DNA of 64,000 nucleotides, from assembly GCF_000685215.1 (NCBI RefSeq), contig NZ_ARYJ01000011.1, positions 43,434-107,433 on the forward strand, read 5' to 3'. Source of the stretch: Hyphomonas jannaschiana VP2 (GTDB lineage: Bacteria > Pseudomonadota > Alphaproteobacteria > Caulobacterales > Hyphomonadaceae). The position numbers were made by a program, and so were the translations under genes. The notes beneath the pieces were generated by a model. The model was given only the letters and a program-made list of their open reading frames with translations, was not told where the DNA came from and did not search any database. Of the stretch, positions 55,366-63,984 are shown piece by piece. Each line of letters opens with the position of its first letter. Positions within the stretch are counted from its first letter, which is position 1.

Positions 55366-56130
55366 CTATTTGCCCTTCCAGACCGGGGCACGTTTTTCGA
55401 TGAAGGCTTTCGGGCCTTCCTTGAAGTCTTCCGTGCCGACGATGCTGGCGAAGGCCTTGCCGCTGTCTTTCCAGAGCTCTTCGTCCGTCTTGCTGGTCGC
55501 TTCGATGGCGACCGAGCGGCTAGCGGCGACGGCGAGTGGGGCGTTGGCCGTGATGCGGGCAGCGAGCTTTTCCGCTTCAGCCATCACTTCGGCTTCCGGG
55601 GCGACCTTGTTGACCATGCCGAGCTCGTAAGCGCGCTGGGCCGGCAGCGGATCACCGGTGAGGATGACTTCCAGTGCCATGGCCTTGCCGATCACACGCG
55701 GCAGGCGGAACAGGCCGCCGGCCCCGGCGACAAGCGAACGCTTCACTTCGGGCAGGCCGAAATTCGTGTCTTCGGCGCAGATGATCATGTCGCAGGAGAG
55801 GGCAACTTCCGTGCCGCCTGCGAGCGCGGAGCCCGTGATGGCCGCGATCAGCGGTTTCGTGCGCTCGCGCTTTGCAATCCCTGCAAACCCGCCTTTCTTG
55901 GTGGAAAGGGCGGCGCCGTTGCCCGCCGAGATTTCTTTCAGGTCCGCCCCGGCGCAGAAGGCCTTGCCGACGGCGGTCAGGATACCCACCCAGACTTCCG
56001 GATCGGATTCCATCTGGTCGAGGGCGGCTTCCATCGTCTGGGCCATCTCGCCATTGATGGCGTTGCGGGCTTCCGGACGGTTCATCGTGATGATGGCGAC
56101 GTGGCCCTTTTTCTCATATTCGACTGGCAT
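55366..56130 (-). CDS. Enoyl-CoA hydratase/isomerase family protein
   Basis: 254-residue crotonase. VAIITMNRPEARNAINGEMA and FCAGADLKEISAGNG (oxyanion hole), ITGSALAGGTEVALSCDMII, then FGLPEVKRSLVAGAGGLFRL with Glu in the hydratase position. The C-terminal WKDSGKAFASIVGTEDFKEG PKAFIEKRAPVWKGK is the usual helix ending. ATG at 56130 was chosen; upstream in-frame codons overlap the divergent dehydrogenase promoter region. Likely a beta-oxidation step together with the two dehydrogenases transcribed away from it. Confidence 0.93.
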   Translation of the reverse strand: MPVEYEKKGHVAIITMNRPEARNAINGEMAQTMEAALDQMESDPEVWVGILTAVGKAFCAGADLKEISAGNGAALSTKKGGFAGIAKRERTKPLIAAITGSALAGGTEVALSCDMIICAEDTNFGLPEVKRSLVAGAGGLFRLPRVIGKAMALEVILTGDPLPAQRAYELGMVNKVAPEAEVMAEAEKLAARITANAPLAVAASRSVAIEATSKTDEELWKDSGKAFASIVGTEDFKEGPKAFIEKRAPVWKGK

Positions 56131-56286
56131 TTGGTTTCGCTCCCTGGTGCGCGTGTGATCTGTGGCGTGACGTAACCGCGTTGACGCAGCGTCCGCGCAA
56201 GGCCTGCCGCAAGGGTGTTTATTGTGCGGGTGCGAAGGCGTTTTTTTGCTTGGCGAACCTTGGGGAAGTCGTCCCAGCATAAGGGT

Positions 56287-57480
56287 ATGGAACTAAATCT
56301 AAGCCCCGAATACGAAGCCTTCCGGCAGGACGTGAACCGTATCCTGACGGAAAATGCCCACCTAGCCCCCGGCCCGGAAGACAGGGGGATGAAACATCCC
56401 AAGCGTCTCGCCTGGCAGAAATTCCTGATCGAAAACGGGCTGACCGCCCGCACGATCCCGAAGGAATATGGCGGTTATGGCGCAGAGCCCGATTTGCTGA
56501 AATCCCGAATCATCGCGGAAGAGTTTGCGCGGACGGGTATCGCCCGCCCGATGGGCGGGCAGGGCATCTCGATGCTGGTGCCGACCCTGCTGGAGCTGGG
56601 CACGCCGGAGCAGAAGGAAGCCTATATCCGCCCGACCCTGCATGGCGAGATGATCTGGTGCCAGGGCTATTCCGAGCCGGGCGCGGGGTCTGACCTTGCG
56701 GCGCTGCGTACGGCGGCCGTGGAAGACGGCGACGATTTCATCATCAATGGCCAGAAGATCTGGACCTCCACGGCGAAACAGGCGGACATGATTTTCTGCC
56801 TTGTGCGGACGGACCCTGACGCGAAGAAGCATCACGGCATCAGCTATGTCCTGTTCTCCATGGACACGCCAGGCATTGAAGTGCGCCCGCTGGTCGACAT
56901 GACGGAGAATGCCAACTTCAACGAAGTCTTCTTCACCGATGTGCGCGTGCCGCAGAGCGGGATCGTGTTCGAGAAGAACAAGGGCTGGCAGGTGGCGAAC
57001 GCCACGCTGACTCATGAACGCGGCATGCTGGGCGACCCGAACGCCACCAAGGCACGGTTCCTCGAACTCGTCGAGCTGATGAAGACCGAGACGCTGAACG
57101 GGGAGCGCCTGATCGACAATCCGCTGCTGCGGGACCGGCTGATGAAGCTGCAGGGCGAAGTCTATGCGATGCAGGCCAACGGCCTGCGCGTGACGACGGC
57201 CAGCCTGAAGCGGGAAAGCGCGGGGCTCGCCGGCCTGATCGTGAAGCTGCAGGGCTGTGAGCTGAACCACCAGATTGCGGGGCTCGCCATCGATGCATTG
57301 GGCGAACTCGGCATTCTCTATGGTGAAGGAGATCATCTGAGGGCGGATGGGTCGTGGCAGTGGCGCTATATGTATGATCTCGGCCTGATCATTGGCGGCG
57401 GCACGGCGCAGATCCAGAAGAACATCATCTCCGAACGCGGCCTCGGCATGCCGCGCGAACCCAAGCCGGCAAAGGTGTAA
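56287..57480 (+). CDS. Acyl-CoA dehydrogenase, subunit 1 of a likely pair
   Basis: 397-residue flavoenzyme. IWCQGYSEPGAGSDLAALRT and IINGQKIWTSTAKQADMIFC are the FAD/substrate signatures; WRYMYDLGLIIGGGTAQIQK NIISERGLGMPRE is the C-terminal block of the family. ATG at 56287 follows AAGGGT. The gene is followed after 3 nt by a second dehydrogenase. Together they resemble the alpha2-beta2 acyl-CoA dehydrogenases of steroid side-chain breakdown, which are encoded as adjacent pairs. Confidence 0.92.
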   Translation: MELNLSPEYEAFRQDVNRILTENAHLAPGPEDRGMKHPKRLAWQKFLIENGLTARTIPKEYGGYGAEPDLLKSRIIAEEFARTGIARPMGGQGISMLVPTLLELGTPEQKEAYIRPTLHGEMIWCQGYSEPGAGSDLAALRTAAVEDGDDFIINGQKIWTSTAKQADMIFCLVRTDPDAKKHHGISYVLFSMDTPGIEVRPLVDMTENANFNEVFFTDVRVPQSGIVFEKNKGWQVANATLTHERGMLGDPNATKARFLELVELMKTETLNGERLIDNPLLRDRLMKLQGEVYAMQANGLRVTTASLKRESAGLAGLIVKLQGCELNHQIAGLAIDALGELGILYGEGDHLRADGSWQWRYMYDLGLIIGGGTAQIQKNIISERGLGMPREPKPAKV

Positions 57481-57483
57481 GTC

Positions 57484-58530
57484 ATGGAATTCGCACTCTC
57501 AGAAGACCAGCGCATGCTGCAGGATTCGATCAGCGGATTCCTGAAAGACAATGCCTCTCTCGATACGATCCGCAAGATTGCCGACGGGGATGCAGAGGCC
57601 AAAGCCGGGCTGGATGCCGGGCTTGCGGAAATGGGCATCATGGGCCTGCACGTTCCGGAAATGATGGGCGGCTCGGGTCTTGGCCTGCTGGAGGCCTGTC
57701 TCGTGCAGGAGGCGCTCGGCTACACTGTGGCGCCGTCCGGCTTCCTTGCGGCGACCGTCGCGGCTGACCTGTTGCCGAACTATCAGGAAGACTATCCGCG
57801 CGGCATCGCAGACGGGGAAATGGTGTTCGGTCTTGCCCTGACAGAGCTTTCCTCGCGCCGCGATGGTGCCGGGGTGACAGTGGACAATGGCCGCCTCACC
57901 GGGACCAGCCTGCTGGCCGATGTTCCGGACGGCGCGACCCATGTCCTTCTGGCTGACACGAGCGGCAGTTTCCATGTCGCAGACAGCTGGTCAGCCGAGC
58001 CGATGCGTACAATCGACCGGACACGCACGTTCCAGCAGCTCACCTTCGACGGTACGATGGCGGAAACCAGCACACAGCCGGACGCGTCTGCGCTGGCTGC
58101 CGCCCGCCTGCTGATCGCTGCTGATACGCTGGGTGCGGCGCAGGCCATGCTCGACAAGGCGGTGGAGTATGCGAAGGAACGCAAACAGTTCGGCCGGGTG
58201 ATCGGTTCGTTCCAGGCGGTGAAGCATCTCTGTGCCGAAATGGCCGCGAAGCTGGAGCCCGCAAGGGCCCTCGTCTGGCATGCGGCCTATGCGATGGACA
58301 CCAAAGATCCGGAAGCCCTGGTCATGGCAAACCTCGCCAAGGCGCACCTTGCCGAAGTCGGCACGTTTGTAGCGAAAACGGCGACGGAAGTGCATGGCGG
58401 CATGGGCTTCACGGACCTGCTGGGCCTGCATTACTGGTTCAAGCGGATCGGCGTGAACCGGCAGCTGTTCGGCAGCCCGGAACAGGTCCGTCAGACCGCG
58501 GCCGAGCTGCAGGGTTTCGTCGCGGCCTGA
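57484..58530 (+). CDS. Acyl-CoA dehydrogenase, subunit 2 of a likely pair
   Basis: 348 residues, shorter than most homotetrameric members. N-terminus MEFALSEDQRMLQDSISGFL KDNAS and LQEACLVQEALG-like helix; the middle domain is poorly conserved (no clear EPxAGSD block), while YAKERKQFGRVIGSFQAVKH LCAEMAA and EVHGGMGFTDLLGLHYWFKR IG are strong. This split of conserved features fits a partner subunit in a heteromeric enzyme. It starts 3 nt after the previous gene's stop, behind the end of its TAA. Confidence 0.9.
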   Translation: MEFALSEDQRMLQDSISGFLKDNASLDTIRKIADGDAEAKAGLDAGLAEMGIMGLHVPEMMGGSGLGLLEACLVQEALGYTVAPSGFLAATVAADLLPNYQEDYPRGIADGEMVFGLALTELSSRRDGAGVTVDNGRLTGTSLLADVPDGATHVLLADTSGSFHVADSWSAEPMRTIDRTRTFQQLTFDGTMAETSTQPDASALAAARLLIAADTLGAAQAMLDKAVEYAKERKQFGRVIGSFQAVKHLCAEMAAKLEPARALVWHAAYAMDTKDPEALVMANLAKAHLAEVGTFVAKTATEVHGGMGFTDLLGLHYWFKRIGVNRQLFGSPEQVRQTAAELQGFVAA

Positions 58531-58540
58531 CCCGGTTGGC

Positions 58541-59500
58541 TCAGGCCTGACGGCGTAGCAGCGGTGCTGGCTCCATACGCAGGGCCTGCGCCGGGTTCTG
58601 CCGGAAGCAGGGATGCGCCTCTGCATTGAGCAGGCCACGCAGCCAGTCGAGCACCGTCGTGCAGCGTTCCAGCCGCCGCGCGCGTTCAGGGAAGGACAGC
58701 CAGATGTCGTCCCGGATCTCTGGCAGGGGGCAGATGCGGAAAATATCCGTGTGCGATGCTTCAACAAAAGTCGGCAGGGCGCAAAGAGAGGCGCCGGACC
58801 GGCATTCCGCCAGGGCGGACGCAAGGCTGTTGGTCACCGGTGAGCGTTCGCAAAACTGCCGGAGCGGGGTTGCCGGTGTCAGGCTTCCGGCAATCCGGTC
58901 GGCCAGCCCAAGGGGAAAGACACATCGTACGGTGTCGATGTCCTCAAGACTGGCTGGCCCATGTTCGGCCGCCGGATGCGTTGGCGCGGCATAGATGGCG
59001 TAGTGCACTTTGCCGAGGCGCCGCGTCACAAGGTCTGACTGCACCGGGCGGTCAAGCGTCGTCAGTATATCTGCGCGATTGAGCGCCTCCGCCGTGGGCG
59101 GGGTCCAAGCGCTGGTTCGCAGGTCGATGCCAGGATGACTGCGCAGGAAGACCGGCAGTTGCGGCATGAGCCACCAGGCCAGCAAGGCCTCATCCACATC
59201 CAGGCGGACAATACCGGTCTGTGTCCCTTGCCGGTCTGCCACATCGATCTCCACCGCTTCCATCACGTCGGCCATCACATCGGCATGGCGAAGCAGAATG
59301 CTGCCGGCTTCCGTCAGTTCGATGCCGCGCGTGGAGCGATGGAACAGCTGTGTGTTGAGGTCTGCTTCCAGGTCTGAGACGCGGCGGCTGATCGTTGGCA
59401 CAGAGCCGCCGAGCCGGATCGCTGCAGCGCTCATGCTGCCGAGATGGGCGACCGTCCGGAAGACCCGGATTTTGTCCCAGTCAAATAGCTCAGCCTGCAT
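58541..59500 (-). CDS. LysR-family transcriptional regulator
   Basis: 319-residue regulator. N-terminal winged helix: IRVFRTVAHLGSMSAAAIRL GGSVPTISRRVSDLEADLNT QLFHRSTRGIELTEAG. The rest is a periplasmic-binding-protein-like effector domain, with VRLDVDEALLAWWLMPQLPV. ATG at 59500 follows GGGGACGCA. It converges with the acyl-CoA dehydrogenase pair and has a divergent GNAT-like gene on its other side; which it controls cannot be told from the sequence. Confidence 0.92.
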   Translation of the reverse strand: MQAELFDWDKIRVFRTVAHLGSMSAAAIRLGGSVPTISRRVSDLEADLNTQLFHRSTRGIELTEAGSILLRHADVMADVMEAVEIDVADRQGTQTGIVRLDVDEALLAWWLMPQLPVFLRSHPGIDLRTSAWTPPTAEALNRADILTTLDRPVQSDLVTRRLGKVHYAIYAAPTHPAAEHGPASLEDIDTVRCVFPLGLADRIAGSLTPATPLRQFCERSPVTNSLASALAECRSGASLCALPTFVEASHTDIFRICPLPEIRDDIWLSFPERARRLERCTTVLDWLRGLLNAEAHPCFRQNPAQALRMEPAPLLRRQA

Positions 59501-59602
59501 TGCGTCCCCTTGCAGGGCTGAAACGCCCCCTTTCTTCCACGGCTAAAGCCCCCTCCCGCAAAACCTGAAAAACTCAATTTAAGCGTGTAGTGGAGAGTCG
59601 GC

Positions 59603-60178
59603 ATGAAAGCAACGAGAAATGGTAAAATGTCTACAATACACGTAGACATTGTGTTGGTTGAGCAGCGTGCACGGGAGTTGGGCTTCCGGCATGCGACCAT
59701 CCGGGAGCTGGGCGATGGCATCCGCCTGGCCGAGTCCCTGATGAACTCAAAAATCGCCACAGCGGACGCCGTGATGCGTATGGATGTCGTTACCGGGATG
59801 ACGGCCTGGGTCACGGGCAACCCGATTGAGGGCGTGTTCCTTGTCCTGCCGCTTTCGCCTGCAGGTGAGCAGGCCGTGCGGGATGGGACTTACTGCCCTG
59901 CAGACCCGGCACCGGCGCATCTGGCCTGGCACGGGCGGGATGTCGCTGGGGTCTATATCGGCGTCTATGCCGGCGCGACGAAGGAAGCGCGGCGTGCCGT
60001 GATGACGGCGGCGGCCGTGATGCGGGTGGAGCAGTTCGCGGCCGTGCCCACCTTCGCCCGCGGTGCCACGGATGACGGCAAGCGGTCCATGGCCTCCCTC
60101 GGCTTTTCGCCGCTTGAAGGCGGCCTGCCTGATCTCTGGGTGCAGGAAGCGCTCTCGACCGGGTCGGAGGCTGCCTGA
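59603..60178 (+). CDS. GNAT-like domain protein, first of a pair
   Basis: 191-residue protein of uncertain family. HATIRELGDGIRLAESLMNS then WVTGNPIEGVFLVLPLSPAG and a C-terminal KRSMASLGFSPLEGGLPDLW typical of the last part of an N-acetyltransferase fold; a clear acetyl-CoA motif (RxxGxG) is not evident. ATG at 59603 follows GGAGAGTCGGC. Its stop overlaps the start of the next GNAT gene (TGATG), so the two are co-translated and likely work together. Confidence 0.6.
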   Translation: MKATRNGKMSTIHVDIVLVEQRARELGFRHATIRELGDGIRLAESLMNSKIATADAVMRMDVVTGMTAWVTGNPIEGVFLVLPLSPAGEQAVRDGTYCPADPAPAHLAWHGRDVAGVYIGVYAGATKEARRAVMTAAAVMRVEQFAAVPTFARGATDDGKRSMASLGFSPLEGGLPDLWVQEALSTGSEAA

Positions 60179-60804
60179 TGACACGGCCGGAGGTGGGGAA
60201 ACTGGGATTGCGGCGACCAGTGCCGGACTCAGCCTGGGAGCGCTACAGCGCCCGGCCAGTGCGTTCGCTGGACGAGTTGCAGATGGTGGCGGCCATCCGC
60301 GCGGCGGTGTTCATGTCGGAACAGGCCTGTCCGTATGAAGAGGAATATGACGGCAACGACCTTTGCAGCACGCATTTCCTTCTGTTCGACGGGGCAGAGC
60401 CGGTGGGCACACTGCGCGTGCGCTGGTTTGCAGACTTTGCAAAACTGGAGCGGATTGCGCTGTTGCCGCGCGAACGGGGGCGCATGGGCCTGCGCGTCCT
60501 GCTGGCGGAGATGTTCGAACTGGTGGCGCGCAAGGGCTACCGGCGCATGCTCGGCCAGATTCAGGCGCGGCTCTGGCCGGTCTGGTCACGCACGTTCAAT
60601 TGCCGTCTCCTGCCGGGCCGGGCACCGTTCTGGTTTTCGGACTATGAGTATCGCGAGATCGAGATCTTCGTCCCCGAACACCCGGCCGCCCTGCCGATGG
60701 AAGCGGACCCCTACATGATCATCCGCCCCGAAGGCGCCTGGGACACGCCCGGCGTACTGGATGCCTCCGCGCAACGGGCACCGGGGCAGGATGAGGCGGC
60801 GTGA
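60178..60804 (+). CDS. GNAT-family N-acetyltransferase, second of a pair
   Basis: 208 residues. MVAAIRAAVFMSEQACPYEE EYDGND and FLLFDGAEPVGTLRVRWFAD FAKLERIALLPRERGRMGLR VLLAEMFELV show the GNAT core, with acetyl-CoA motif RERGRMGLR. The region after it (MLGQIQARLWPVWSRTFNCR) resembles autoinducer-synthase-like GNAT folds, but the amino-acid pattern of LuxI is missing. ATG at 60178 overlaps the preceding stop. Unknown acceptor. Confidence 0.78.
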   Translation: MTRPEVGKLGLRRPVPDSAWERYSARPVRSLDELQMVAAIRAAVFMSEQACPYEEEYDGNDLCSTHFLLFDGAEPVGTLRVRWFADFAKLERIALLPRERGRMGLRVLLAEMFELVARKGYRRMLGQIQARLWPVWSRTFNCRLLPGRAPFWFSDYEYREIEIFVPEHPAALPMEADPYMIIRPEGAWDTPGVLDASAQRAPGQDEAA

Positions 60805-60827
60805 GTTTTCGTATTGTCTGGAAAAAA

Positions 60828-60902
60828 TGGTGCCCGGGGGCGGAATCGAACCACCGACACGCGGATTTTCAATCCGCTGCTCTACCCCTGAGCTACCCGG
60901 GC
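60828..60902 (-). tRNA. tRNA-Phe (GAA)
   Basis: On the minus strand acceptor GCCCGGG (60902-60896) pairs with CCCGGGC; discriminator A and encoded CCA end at 60828. Anticodon stem GCGGA/TCCGC encloses TTGAAAA, anticodon GAA. A T6 run follows the CCA. Confidence 0.97.
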
Positions 60903-60958
60903 GGGCCGTGGGGAAGGGCGCTATCTAACGGAGCCCTGCGGGCTTGTCTATGCCGATT

Positions 60959-61192
60959 TCAGTCTTCTGCTGACATATCCCCGGCCTCGCCGGAATGGGG
61001 GCCGGGACGCGGGGAGTCCTCGTCGTCTTCGACAGGCGGGCCGGGAATGGCGTAACCGTCATTCAGCCACTTGCCGAGGTCTACATCTGCGCAGCGTTTG
61101 GAGCAGAAGGGCCGGTACTCTGCAGAGACCGGTTTCTTGCGGCACTGGGCGCATTTGGGCTGGCGCTTTTCAGGGGGCACGGGCTGGCTCAT
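60959..61192 (-). CDS. yacG: DNA gyrase inhibitor YacG (zinc finger)
   Basis: 77-residue zinc-binding protein. KCAQCRKKP and RPFCSKRCADVDLGKWLNDG YAIPG give the four Cys that hold zinc and the DLGxWL pattern of YacG. The C-terminal tail is acidic, likely disordered. ATG at 61192 overlaps the stop of the RNase G-like gene by 4 nt; the same pairing occurs in many alphaproteobacteria. Confidence 0.93.
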   Translation of the reverse strand: MSQPVPPEKRQPKCAQCRKKPVSAEYRPFCSKRCADVDLGKWLNDGYAIPGPPVEDDEDSPRPGPHSGEAGDMSAED

Positions 61193-62220
61193 GGGACTGT
61201 GGCAACGATAGGGGATTTCGGATCGGTCGAGTCGTAAGTGAAGCGGTCGCCGTACTTTTCCGCAAGGGCTTGTCTGAGTTCGTCTCCCTCCTTGTTCAGC
61301 CAGGCAAGGGCGTGGCCCGGCAGGTCAAGGCGCAGCCTGTCCATGCGCTTCGCCCGCGCTTCCTGCTCCAGCCGCCGGAACCCGTCGAAACAGACTGTCC
61401 GGGATGATTTTGAACCTGACGGATCAAGCAGGCGTTCCGCGATGGGGGTCTCTGCCCATTCGACCGACGCCTGCAGGAGCCCGAGATCGGAGGGTAACAG
61501 CGCCCGCACCCGCTGATCGGAAATGCTCCGGAAGACGGTATTGAAACGGTCGCGTACCTGTTTGCCTGACTCGCGGTTCAACGGGCTGACGCAATCCATC
61601 ACAATGAGGCCGCCGAGATTCCGGAGCCGGATCTGGCGGGCGAGTTCGGCCGCGGCGTCGAGATTGACCTTGAGCGCCCGGTTGGCGGCGCGCCCCGTGT
61701 CAGACCGGCCGGACGTATCGACATCGACGGCGACCAGCGCGCGCGTACGCTCCAGCGTGATATTGCCACCGCCCGGCAGGTTCACTGTCTCTGAGATGAC
61801 CATGTCAAAGGCCATGGCGACGGTCTCGTCACCCGGTTCGACCCGTTCAACAGCAGCAGTGCCCCAAGGATCGAGGAAGCGAAAGTCCTTCGATTTCCCT
61901 GCCAGGGCCACCCGCGGCAGCTTACTGCCTTCACGGGTTTCGGCGACCACCCGGACTTCAAGCGATTGCCCCTCTGTCAGACCGTGCCCTTCTTGCAGGC
62001 GCAGGAAGGCATCGCCCGCGTGGCCGTCCAGTTCGACAAAACCGCCGCCCTGGCTCAACGAAATTGTGCGCAGGCGCCCGGTCATTAACTGGCCGATCTG
62101 AACCGGCCGGTTTTCCGTCAGGCGCGTGAGCCGGACGGCGATCGGGCGGCCGGTCTCATCAAGGGCGACTTCGCGCGTCTCCGCGGCGCACACTTCCTGA
62201 AGGATGCGAGCCGCGGGCAT
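61189..62220 (-). CDS. Ribonuclease E/G-like protein
   Basis: 343-residue member of the RNase E/G family. An S1-like domain (IGQLMTGRLRTISLSQGGGF VELDGHAGDAFLRL) is followed by the catalytic region NLGGLIVMDCVSPLNRESGK with Asp and the 5'-sensor-like NITLERTRALVAVDVDTSG. The zinc-link CPxCxG and the C-terminal degradosome scaffold of RNase E are absent, and the second catalytic Asp region is altered. ATG at 62220 was chosen. It lies between pgi (4 nt upstream) and yacG; maf, usual in this locus, is missing. Confidence 0.88.
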   Translation of the reverse strand: MPAARILQEVCAAETREVALDETGRPIAVRLTRLTENRPVQIGQLMTGRLRTISLSQGGGFVELDGHAGDAFLRLQEGHGLTEGQSLEVRVVAETREGSKLPRVALAGKSKDFRFLDPWGTAAVERVEPGDETVAMAFDMVISETVNLPGGGNITLERTRALVAVDVDTSGRSDTGRAANRALKVNLDAAAELARQIRLRNLGGLIVMDCVSPLNRESGKQVRDRFNTVFRSISDQRVRALLPSDLGLLQASVEWAETPIAERLLDPSGSKSSRTVCFDGFRRLEQEARAKRMDRLRLDLPGHALAWLNKEGDELRQALAEKYGDRFTYDSTDPKSPIVATVP

Positions 62221-62224
62221 GGGC

Positions 62225-63775
62225 TCAGCCGAGCTCCTTGATGAGGGCGGCTGTGACCGGATCGTCTGCCGTGGTGTCGCCGGACAAGGCAGGCTTCAGA
62301 CGCGTCGCCATCGTCTTGCCGCGCTCGACGCCCCACTGGTCGAACGGGTTCAGGCCCCAGAGCTTGCCGGCGAAATAGGTCCGGTGTTCGTATAGCGCAA
62401 CGAGGCTGCCGAACGCTTCCGGGCCAAAGGATTTGTGATGAAGGAAGGATGAGGCGCGGCCGCCTGCGTGCACTTTTTGCTTCGCCACTGCGTCAGACAG
62501 GTCGGGTTCTTCCGCGCGGACTTCTTCCAGGGAGCGGCCGTTCGCCAGCACTTCAGCCTGGGCAAGGGCGTGAGCCGTCAGGGCGGTGACACCTTCCGGG
62601 TCGCGGTCGAAGTCCGGGGCGAGGATGAACTCGCACGGCACGCTGCGCGAGCCCTGGTGAAGCCATTGGTGATAAGAGTGCTGGCCGACAGATCCTTCGC
62701 CACCCCAAAGGGCCGGTGCGGTGGAGTAGGGCGATGGAACGCCGCCAGGGCCGACGGACTTGCCGTTCGATTCCATTTCCAGCTGCTGCAGGTAGGTCGG
62801 CAGCATCCGCAGGCGGTGGGAATAGGCGAGCATGACCCGCATGCTGCGTTCGAGGCAGGACGCGTTCCAGAAGTCGAGCAGGGCGAGGCGCATCGGCAGG
62901 TTTTCAGCAAGTGGGGCCGTGCGGGTGTGCGCGTCCATCTCTGCCGCGCCTTTCAGAATGGCCTCAAATGTCCCGGCCTTCAGATAGATCATGCAGGCAA
63001 GGGAGGCTGCAGACCAAAGCGAGAAGCGTCCGCCGACCGACAAAGGCATGTCGAACAAATAGCCGTCATTACCGCCGAACCAGGCTTTAGCCCGCTCCGG
63101 ATTGGCGGTGACAAGGGCAATCTGGCGGCTGGCCTCGGCGCCGAGTGAGGATTCCATCCATTCGCGGGCCCGGCCGAGATTATAAAGCGTCTCTTCTGTA
63201 CCAAAGGATTTGGAGACCCCGACGACCAGCGTGCTGGCTGGATCGAGTCCCGCCAGGGCGTGCTCCAGGTCCCAAGGGTCGACATTGGCGCAGAAGCGCA
63301 GCTCCATGCCGGGCGTTGCGAGGTCTGCAAAGGCGTCTGCGATCAGGCGGGGGCCGAAATCGGAACCGCCGATGCCAATGTGCAGAACGGCCTTGTAAGG
63401 GGTGCCGGCAAGGGTGCGGATCTCGCCTTCCTGCACGCGCCGTGCGAATTCGAGCGCGGGCAGGACGCTCTGGCGGACGGCTTCGGGTTCACCTTCCAGC
63501 GGGGCCTGTGCGCGCAGGGCCCAGTGCAGCGCCGGGCGTTTCTCGGACGGGTTCACGATGTCCCCATTGAAAAGCTGTTCTGCGGCCGTTTCCAGCGCGG
63601 CACTCGCGCCATGGGCGAGCAGGGCGGCGTCTGCTCCGGTGTCCAGATAGTGACGCGAGAGGTCGGCCGTCCATCCGGCGGCAGAGAGCGCAGCCTGTCC
63701 GGCCCGCGCCGTGGCCAGGTCCTTCAGCGACGCGGCCTTGAGAGATGCGGCGAGGGCACCTAAATCAGCGCTCAT
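62225..63775 (-). CDS. pgi: Glucose-6-phosphate isomerase
   Basis: 516-residue glycolytic isomerase. HIGIGGSDFGPRLIADAFAD and LVVGVSKSFGTEETLYNLGR bind phosphate; DMPLSVGGRFSLWSAASL, then GGEGSVGQHSYHQWLHQGSR and NPFDQWGVERGK are the two family signatures. No signal peptide; cytoplasmic. ATG at 63775 follows AAAGGACCCGTC. Slightly shorter than the E. coli enzyme. Convergent neighbours are absent; the upstream 209 nt (63776-63984) hold no gene. Confidence 0.97.
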   Translation of the reverse strand: MSADLGALAASLKAASLKDLATARAGQAALSAAGWTADLSRHYLDTGADAALLAHGASAALETAAEQLFNGDIVNPSEKRPALHWALRAQAPLEGEPEAVRQSVLPALEFARRVQEGEIRTLAGTPYKAVLHIGIGGSDFGPRLIADAFADLATPGMELRFCANVDPWDLEHALAGLDPASTLVVGVSKSFGTEETLYNLGRAREWMESSLGAEASRQIALVTANPERAKAWFGGNDGYLFDMPLSVGGRFSLWSAASLACMIYLKAGTFEAILKGAAEMDAHTRTAPLAENLPMRLALLDFWNASCLERSMRVMLAYSHRLRMLPTYLQQLEMESNGKSVGPGGVPSPYSTAPALWGGEGSVGQHSYHQWLHQGSRSVPCEFILAPDFDRDPEGVTALTAHALAQAEVLANGRSLEEVRAEEPDLSDAVAKQKVHAGGRASSFLHHKSFGPEAFGSLVALYEHRTYFAGKLWGLNPFDQWGVERGKTMATRLKPALSGDTTADDPVTAALIKELG

Positions 63776-63984
63776 GTGACGGGTCCTTTCCGTTGATGGA
63801 AGTCACGGCTTACCCATGGTTCGGCGCCTCACGCAAGATGTGGCCCGTATAGGTGCAGACGAACGCAATTGTGCGCTTGAATCCCGCGCCACACATGGGT
63901 ATGAGGCCCGTTTAACAGGCCGGAGGCCTGATTTGGTATCCCGTCCGGCGGGCCGGACAGAACACGAATTCAAGGAGAGGCCCG

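Noticed and set aside
58541..60804. Quorum-sensing system (LysR plus LuxI-like GNAT)
   Set aside because: The regulator is LysR-type rather than LuxR and the GNAT gene lacks the conserved LuxI residues.
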